Assembly (NCBI RefSeq): GCF_032884065.1
Contig: NC_088873.1
Location: forward strand, 23,921,558 to 23,985,557
DNA: 64,000 nt
Direction of reading: 5' to 3'
Source: Artemia franciscana
Taxonomy: Eukaryota; Arthropoda; Branchiopoda; Anostraca; Artemiidae
Shown: positions 57,641-64,000 of the stretch, one piece after another
How the letters are laid out: every line of letters starts with the position of its first letter
Numbering within the stretch: position 1 is the stretch's first letter
The notes under the pieces: generated by a model
Told to the model about the DNA's origin: nothing
The model's database searches: none
Seen by the model: the letters and a program-made list of their open reading frames with translations, nothing else
Position numbers and translations under genes: made by a program

Positions 57641-57649
57641 AATAAACTT

Positions 57650-58680
57650 TTTATGGCACTTGGTATTAACCAAGTGACATATAGCGATCGCAAATTCTGT
57701 CGGTCGGTCTGTCTATGTGTTCTGGTTTTGCTAGTTTAGGCACTTCGAAATAAGCTAGGTCGATTAAATTTGGCAGGCGTATCAGGAATCAGACCAGATT
57801 AAACTAGAAATAGCCGTTTCCCCGATTTGACCATCTAAGGGGGGGGGGGACGGGGGGACGGTTAATTTGGAAACATTTGAAAAAATGAAGTATTTCTAAC
57901 TTACAAAAGGGTGATCGGATCTTAATGAAATTTGATATTTAGAAGGATATCGTGTCTCAGAGCTCTTGTTTTAAATCCCGACCTGATCCGGTGACATAGG
58001 GGGGGGGGGACCTAAAATCTTGGAAAACGCCTAGAGTGGAGGGATCGGGATGAAAATTGGTGGGAAAAATAAGCACAAGTCTTAGATACGTGATTGACAT
58101 AACCGGAACGGATACGCTCTCTTTGGGTGAGTTGGAGGGGGAGGGTTAATTCTGAAAATTAGATATTTTAACTTACGAAGGAGTGATCGGATCTTAATGA
58201 AATTTCCTATTTATAATGAACTTGTAACTCAGATCTCTTATTTTAAATCCCGACCGGATCCAGTGTCATTGGGGGAGTTGGGTGGGGGGGGGGTTTACCG
58301 GAAATCTTGGAAATGGCTTAGAGTGGAGGGATCGGGATGAAACTTGGTGGAAAAACTAAGCACAAGTCCTAGATACGTGATTGACGTAATCGGAACAGAT
58401 CCGCTCTCTTTGGGGGAGTTGGGGAGAGGGTTAGTTCTGAAAAATTAGAAAAAATGAGGTATTTTTAACTTACGAAGTATTGATAGGATCTTAATGAAAT
58501 TTCATATTTGGAAGGATCTCGTAACTCAGATCTCTTATTTTAAGTCCCGACCGGATCCATTGTCATTGGGGGGAGTTGGGGGGACCGGAAATCTCGGAAA
58601 TGGCTTAGAGTGGAGGGATCGGGATGAAACTTGATAGGAAAAATAAACACAAATCCTAAGTACGTGATTGAAATAACTTC
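57650..58680 (+). repeat. Array 3 of ~300-bp units with complete lead block
   Basis: It begins TTATGGCACTTGG with an 8-bp hairpin (57657-57676; CACTTGGT, ATTA, ACCAAGTG), then the CTGTCGGTCGGTCTGTC block, GGCAGGCGTATCAGG, and three G-rich units with TCTTAATGAA at spacings close to 290-295 bp (about 57912, 58195, 58490). It breaks off after the third unit. Confidence 0.85.
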
Positions 58681-59200
58681 CTACCGCTTCCTATTCCATG
58701 TTGTGCTTGTAAACATTAGGTAGCACTTTCGACACCCGGTCGTTCTTGGATTATTTAAGGAATGAATCCTTAATGATTAAAAATAAATTAATTATAGTCA
58801 AATATGACTGCAGTGTGGCTGTTGTAAATGAAAAAAAAATATGTAATACATATTCCACAAAATATATTTGGTTGCTACTAAAGTTATATTGTCTAGTGTT
58901 TTAATTCTGTTATAACACTAGGAAAAATTGTCAAATGTAAAAATTACTACTAGGAACAAATTCGTAGAATAGATTTTTTTGTGACAATTATTTTAGGTTC
59001 AATAATATATTAAGGTGAAACCTTTCGCTAGTTTTTTTTAATTGTATTTCGTTTAAAACCATAAAACATTGACAACTAACATCAGTTGGCGATATCTAAT
59101 GCGATTCGTCTAGTTGTGTGGCTGATCAACTCTGCACCTATCGTTGTTGTGCTATTTTTTTTTCTTCTTTTTTTATCAGCTAGCTGTGGCTTCGTCAAAC
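58681..59200. other. Spacer, nothing recognised
   Basis: AT-rich; no supported gene. Confidence 0.4.
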
Positions 59201-59204
59201 AAAC

Positions 59205-60350
59205 TGTAAGTAAGGAGCGATGTGGCTCAATAGTAACCGCAACTCTAAAAAACGAAATTTTAATATCAATAGGTATAGAAAAATAATCGAATTATTATGC
59301 TGATTCAAAATGCATAAAATTCAGAAAGCTTAGTGTTCCTCATCAAAAGCTACGAGCATGAGAAAACTTGCCTTATTTTCGAAAGAGGAGGAAACACACC
59401 CTCAAAGAATCTCAATGAAAATCACACAGTCAGATTCAGCGTATCCGAGAGCTCTACTGTAGAAGTTTCAAGCTCCCTTTTGCAAAAATACGAGATTTTG
59501 TACTTTTTGCCTGAAGAAAAATCTAATGCCCTTTTTAAGTGACAAAAGATTCGAGGGCAACTTGCCCCCTCCCACGCCCCTTTTTACTCATTTTTCGATA
59601 GCTATTTTGTTCAGCTTAGTTGAAAAGTCCAGTAACTATTCTTCGGGGACAACATGGCCCCCAACAGCTCCTGGGGAAAGGTTTATAAGTAATGAAATTT
59701 GCCCATTGTTTACTTGGAGTATTTGTTATAGAGAAGTGTACAGACATTTTTAGGGGGGAATTTCTGCTGGGGAGGTTTTCGGGGGGCGAACTTTCCAGGG
59801 AAAACTTTACACTGGAGGAATTTGCCAGAATTCATATACGAAATTCTTTTTATTTGTCTTACTTTCTCTTTGCCGGCTCAATTTTACATGTGGAGAAGTT
59901 AAGGGGAATTATTCGGGGGATTTTTACTTGGCTGAAATTGTCTGGAGTTTTTTTCGTAGGTGAGGGGGCGTCTACTGGAGAAATTCTCCATGTAGGAATT
60001 TTACACGGAATGAATTCTCCAGAGGAAATCTTATGTGGGTGCAACTGTCTGCTGGGGTATCTGTAGGTAAACTTATCCACGGAGGAGGGATATCAGGTAT
60101 AAGTTTAAAAATAATCAGAAATTGAAGTCTTTTTCAAATGAAAGTTCGCTAAAAAAAAATTCTCACTCATAATTTTCCACAAGAAATTTTCCTGGGGGAA
60201 TTTTCAGCTAGAATACAATCTTTTGGGGTGAATTTTTCTGGAGGAGGGAGGGGTATTTTACGTAGGAAGATCTTTCCATGGAGGAATTTTTCTGGTGGGA
60301 AGACTTTTCCATAGAGGGGGAGCTGGATTTCTCGGCATTATTTAAAAACA
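59205..60350 (+). repeat. Family B copy with expanded G-rich minisatellite
   Basis: Starts at GTAAGTAAGGAGCGATGTGGC, without the hairpin, and follows the family order. From 59750 it is dominated by degenerate GGAGGAATTT(T)C/CTGGGGG motifs, which produce a 124-codon spurious frame. Confidence 0.7.
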
Positions 60351-60354
60351 ATCA

Positions 60355-60680
60355 AAGATTAAATAAAAAAAGTTTTTTTCAGTTGAAAGTAAGGAGCAAC
60401 GTCAAAACACAAAACGAACAGAAATGATTACATATATGAGAGGGTTGCCTCCTGCTCAGTACCTCGCTCTTTGCGCTAAAGTGTGACTTTTTGTCCCAAT
60501 TCTTAAAGAACGACTCCTGCAACACAAGGGCCAGTTAATCAGAATAATAACTTTTTAATAAGTTCTAAAAATACTCTAGCGTAAAGAGCGAGGTTTTGAG
60601 GAGGGGATAGCATCCCTCATTTACGTAACAATTTCTGTTCATTTTTTATGCAGTTCCTTACTTTCAGTTTGAAAACTGAA
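60355..60680. repeat. Family A foldback element
   Basis: Both arms present: AAAGTAAGGAGCAACGTC to CTCGCTCTTTGCGCTAAAG, and CTCTAGCGTAAAGAGCGAGG to CAGTTCCTTACTTTCAG. Confidence 0.75.
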
Positions 60681-61604
60681 AGTATGTTTCTCGTGAAACA
60701 AAGAAAGAAAATCTCTGAAGCAAATTCCATCAGTTTTTCAGAAAAGAATGGAAATAATTTTTACTAGCCCGTTTAATAGTTTGAACAAGAATGAGTTTAC
60801 AGCTCTCCTTCATTTTCAGTATACAATCCTGGAAAGACCTGTGTAGATATTCCCAACTCCAAATTTCCTTGATTTTTTCGGGGGGGGGGGGGCAAAACCT
60901 TCGAAACAGCAGATATAAAGTAGCACCTTTTTTATTTAGTAACTAAATAAATGCAAAAAGTACGTATATCGGAAAATATAGATTAACTTTAATCTGTAGT
61001 ATTGTAGCGGATGGGGGGAAGAAGACTGAAGCCTCAAAAGTACGTTTTAGGCTCAGGTTATGTTCATAGCTATTTAGAACCAGTGATTAATCTATTACAT
61101 CCCACTGAAAGGGAAATTTTAGGGTTAACAGTGCAATATGGGTGCTGTGGGGGATAGTTCTTCTATTGCGAAAACGTCGATTTTAATGAAAAATGATAGT
61201 TTCTAGAATTGATCCATTAAAAGCTTTACTTTATCCTGAAAAGGGGAGATAAACGCCCTAATATCAAGGATAATTCTATTTTGCTGTTAAAAGCAAACTC
61301 TCTTTACAGAAAAAAATAACAGTACAATCGCTAATTACTTCAAAGAGGGTAAAAAGTTAGACAGAATTTTGGTTGATAATTGGGCAGTGACTTGACCGGA
61401 TAATTGCATGCTGTAAAATCCCAAAAAAAGGCTTCACACATGCATCTAGATTCTTAATAGATGTCCTAGTTTTTCCAGAAATAGTAAGAAACCATGGGAA
61501 AATTAAACATTTCACAAAATTTCGGGGGGGGGGGTCGAAGGCCCCCCACCTGCGTATATGCCAGCTTCTGCTGGCACGGATGCGTGCCACTGCTGCGTAC
61601 GTGC
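60681..61604. other. Spacer with poly-G runs
   Basis: G-runs near 60880 and 61522; no gene supported. A 77-codon minus-strand frame at 61357-61590 is not recognisable. Confidence 0.4.
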
Positions 61605-62730
61605 TACCGGATCCGCTCTCTTTGATGGAGTTGGGGGGGGGAGTAATTCGAAAAAATAGAAAAAATTGAGGTGTTTGTAACTTACGAACGGGTGATTAGA
61701 TCTTAATGAAATTTGATCTTAGTCGTAGATCTTAATGAGATTTGATTTGAATTTGATCTTGTGCTTTAGAGCTCTTATTTTAAATTCCGACCAGATCCGG
61801 TAACATTGGGGGGAGTTGCAGGGGGAAACCGAAATTCTTGGAAAAGGTGAAAATTGAGGTATCTTTATCTTACGAATGGGTGATTGGATCTTAATGAAAC
61901 TTGATATATAGAAGGATCTTATGTCTCAGATGCTCCATTTTCAATTCGAATTGGATCTGGGGACATGGGGGGTTGGAGGGGGAAACGGAAATCTCGGTAA
62001 ACGCTTTGAGTGGAGAGATTGGGATGAAACTTGATGGGAAGAATAAGGACAAGTTATTGATTCGTGGTATAGTTGGAATGGATATGTTCTCTTTGGAGGA
62101 GCTAGGGGGTGTTGATTTGGAAAAATCAGAAAAATTAAGGTATTTTTCACTTAAGAACGGGTGATCGGATCTTAATGAAATTTGATATTTAGAAGGAGCT
62201 CATGTCTCAGAGCTCTTATTTTAAATCCCGACCAGATCTGGTGACATTTGGGGGAGTTGGAGGGGGAAACCGGAAATCTTGAAAAACGCAAAAATTGGGA
62301 TGAACCTTAGTGGGTAGAATAAGCAAATGTCATAGATAAATGATTGACGTAACCGTACTGGATCCGCGCTCTTTGGGGGGAGTTAGGGGGTGGGTTTCAG
62401 TGCTTTGGCGAGTTTGGTGCTTCTGGACGTGCTAGGACGATGAAAATTGGTAGGCGTGTCAGGGAGCTGTACAAATTGATTTGATAAAGTCGTTTTCCCC
62501 GATTAAACCATCTGGGGGGCTGAAGGGAGAGGTAAAGTTAGAAAAAATGAGGTATTTATAACTTACGAGTGGGTGATCGGATCTTTAGCAATTTTGATAT
62601 TTAGAAGGACCTCGTGACTCAGAGATCTTATTTTAAATCCTGACCGGCATTAAGCCTCTGATTTTCCGTTTAAATCATTCTAATGATGCTTAGAATTTTG
62701 CTGGAGCTCATACCATATGAGCTCTTGGCT
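61605..62730 (+). repeat. Array 4 of ~300-bp units with 3' end
   Basis: Units with TCTTAATGAA near 61695, 61890 and 62170, then the distal block (GTGCTTCTGGACGTGCTAGG, GGTAGGCGTGTCAGGGA) also seen at the end of array 1. It ends at a 9-bp hairpin (GAGCTCATA, CCA, TATGAGCTC; 62704-62724) followed by TTGGCT. Confidence 0.85.
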
Positions 62731-63148
62731 GTTCCGGCCTCGTTACATGTGTCGTATGAGCTCTTAGCTCTTGTTTTTTATAGAAAGTTGAATCTGTATC
62801 TTTTATTTCCTCCTCGTGTGATCATCAATCTTTTAATTAAAAAAAAAGAAACAAAAGATGATATCATCTCAGATCCAAAACTGATGAGTAGCTATTATCT
62901 TTTAGCTTGTTTCGTACATAGTCATTTTACTATAGAGATAAGGTAATCTATAACACATTAGAATTTCTCTCTGATAGAAATAGTCGTAAGAATCCAGTTG
63001 CTCTCGTTGAAAATCAATTGGATTGTTTCAAAAGCTTAAGAAGTATTTGTTTTCATTTTATTTAATTTTTACCAAGGGAGGATTGTAAATATATTTGCCT
63101 GCGCTGTTTTTATTATATCCCTTTGGATTAGAAATGTGTCTCTGCATT
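62731..63148. other. Spacer, nothing recognised
   Basis: An 87-codon frame at 62683-62946 begins inside the array end and is not credible as a gene. Confidence 0.4.
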
Positions 63149-63334
63149 CAGAGCCGTTTCTAGGATCGGGGATACCCGGCCAAAGTTAACTAAAGCACTC
63201 ATTCCCGACTCAAATATAAGCAAAGAAAGCCACATCAAAGTCAAAAATTGTATCAAAGTCGGCAACCCTCCCCCCACAGGTGTGGCACCCGGGGCAGCTG
63301 ACCCGGTTCTCCCACCTCCCTTTGAACGGCTCTG
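63149..63334. mobile_element. Small hAT-like MITE, 186 bp
   Basis: The ends are inverted (CAGAGCCGTTTCTAGG and AACGGCTCTG), and the interior has the GC-rich GTGTGGCACCCGGGGCAGCT block common in hAT MITEs. The flanking 8-mers do not match, so the target duplication is lost or the ends are misplaced. Confidence 0.5.
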
Positions 63335-63518
63335 ACCAACTTCCTGTCGTCTGGTTGACTCCAGATTTTGCAAATAAACACGTTTCTGGTGAATACAGTG
63401 TTGTAAAATGAAGGTCAACCAAATCTATTTGTAAAGACTTATCTAAAACCTGCCATCTTTAACGCACCCAGTTAAAAATTAAATCTGTGATTGATATTTT
63501 GTATTATTTTAATGGTCA

Positions 63519-63725
63519 AACAGTTCGTTACCACGAACAAAAATTCTGTAATAAATATCAACAAGTTCATGGTAAAGAACTGTAAATAAGGAGCCCAGTA
63601 ACCGAAACTCTAAAAAATGGAATTTTGATACCAATAGGTACATCAAAAGTATCAAATTTTTATGGTGATTTCAAATATATAAGTTTCGTTTTACCCTTCA
63701 AAAGTTACGAGCCTGAGAAAATAAT
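63519..63725 (+). repeat. Family B start, with a duplicated hairpin region
   Basis: A hairpin half (CAGTTCGTTACCACGAAC) at about 63521 is followed 40 bp later by AGTTCATGGTAAAGAACTGT and the CAGTAACCGAAACTC block. The copy fades by 63725. Confidence 0.65.
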
Positions 63726-64000
63726 AATAATAAGTTATTTGTGACCCACTTGAAGCAGCCGAGTATAAAAACAAACACACAGAAAAACAAACAAAAAAAA
63801 ACAACTTCTGATAACACGTTAAATTACTGTAGAAAACATTTTAAAAGATCATGAAAAGCACTAATAGTAAAATGTATCGAGTCGGATAGTTTCTGGTGTA
63901 GCACTTTAAGTTTATTTAATAAATCTGGAGCCCCGAAATTTGTTACCATATCACTGTTCTTGTACCAGGGAGGAAGATATAACAAAAAACGGAGGAAACG

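Noticed and set aside
59692-60066. 124-codon + frame with a hydrophobic, Gly-rich peptide
   Set aside because: It comes from degenerate GGAGGAATTTT/CTGGGG minisatellite motifs of family B; frame openness follows from the repeat.

Overview
The window is AT-rich nuclear DNA from an animal, most likely an invertebrate and plausibly an arthropod or crustacean. It has spliceosomal introns with GTAAG(T/C) donors, RTE-like and CR1/jockey-like LINE fragments, tRNA-derived SINEs, hAT elements, foldback elements, and an extreme density of dispersed, often palindromic repeats. No bacterial-type operon, CRISPR array, rRNA gene or functional tRNA gene was seen. I cannot fix the species from the sequence.

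One host gene can be assembled with confidence. It is a five-exon gene on the + strand (23098 to 54994) encoding a 258-residue Shisa-family membrane protein of the Shisa-5/Scotin type. Exon 1 carries the signal peptide, exon 2 the six-cysteine Shisa domain, exon 3 the transmembrane segment, exon 4 a tyrosine/proline (APYP) repeat tail, and exon 5 a C-terminal PPPY motif followed by an AATAAA signal. All splice phases agree (1, 2, 1, 1) and the exons sum to 777 nt, exactly 259 codons. The introns hold 10.8, 8.3, 10.5 and 1.4 kb of mostly transposon-derived DNA.

Region by region: 1-23 kb (upstream of the gene) is a mosaic of repeats. These include two near full-length copies of a 1.7 kb hairpin-ended composite repeat (3160-4912 and 13540-15236), an array of about 300-bp units (6224-8030), foldback elements and a 641-bp internally deleted hAT element with its target-site duplication (19578-20218). 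Intron 1 (23-34 kb) has large foldback elements, one reversed unit of the 300-bp array family, a SINE and two abutting LINE fragments. Intron 2 (34-42.5 kb) contains the most interesting object. It is a 3.8 kb element with terminal inverted repeats of about 230 bp enclosing a decayed minus-strand gene of a poorly understood multicopy metazoan family with a PIN/XPG-like acidic core, a GCDTT signature and a Cys-rich C-terminus. Intron 3 has a hAT MITE, LINE pieces and a 2.9 kb low-complexity repeat. From 55 to 64 kb the repeats return: two more 300-bp-unit arrays, a perfect 56-bp inverted repeat and more hairpin-ended repeats.

Most open reading frames here are chance openings or repeat-derived frames. 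The Shisa gene is the only cellular gene I would annotate as functional.
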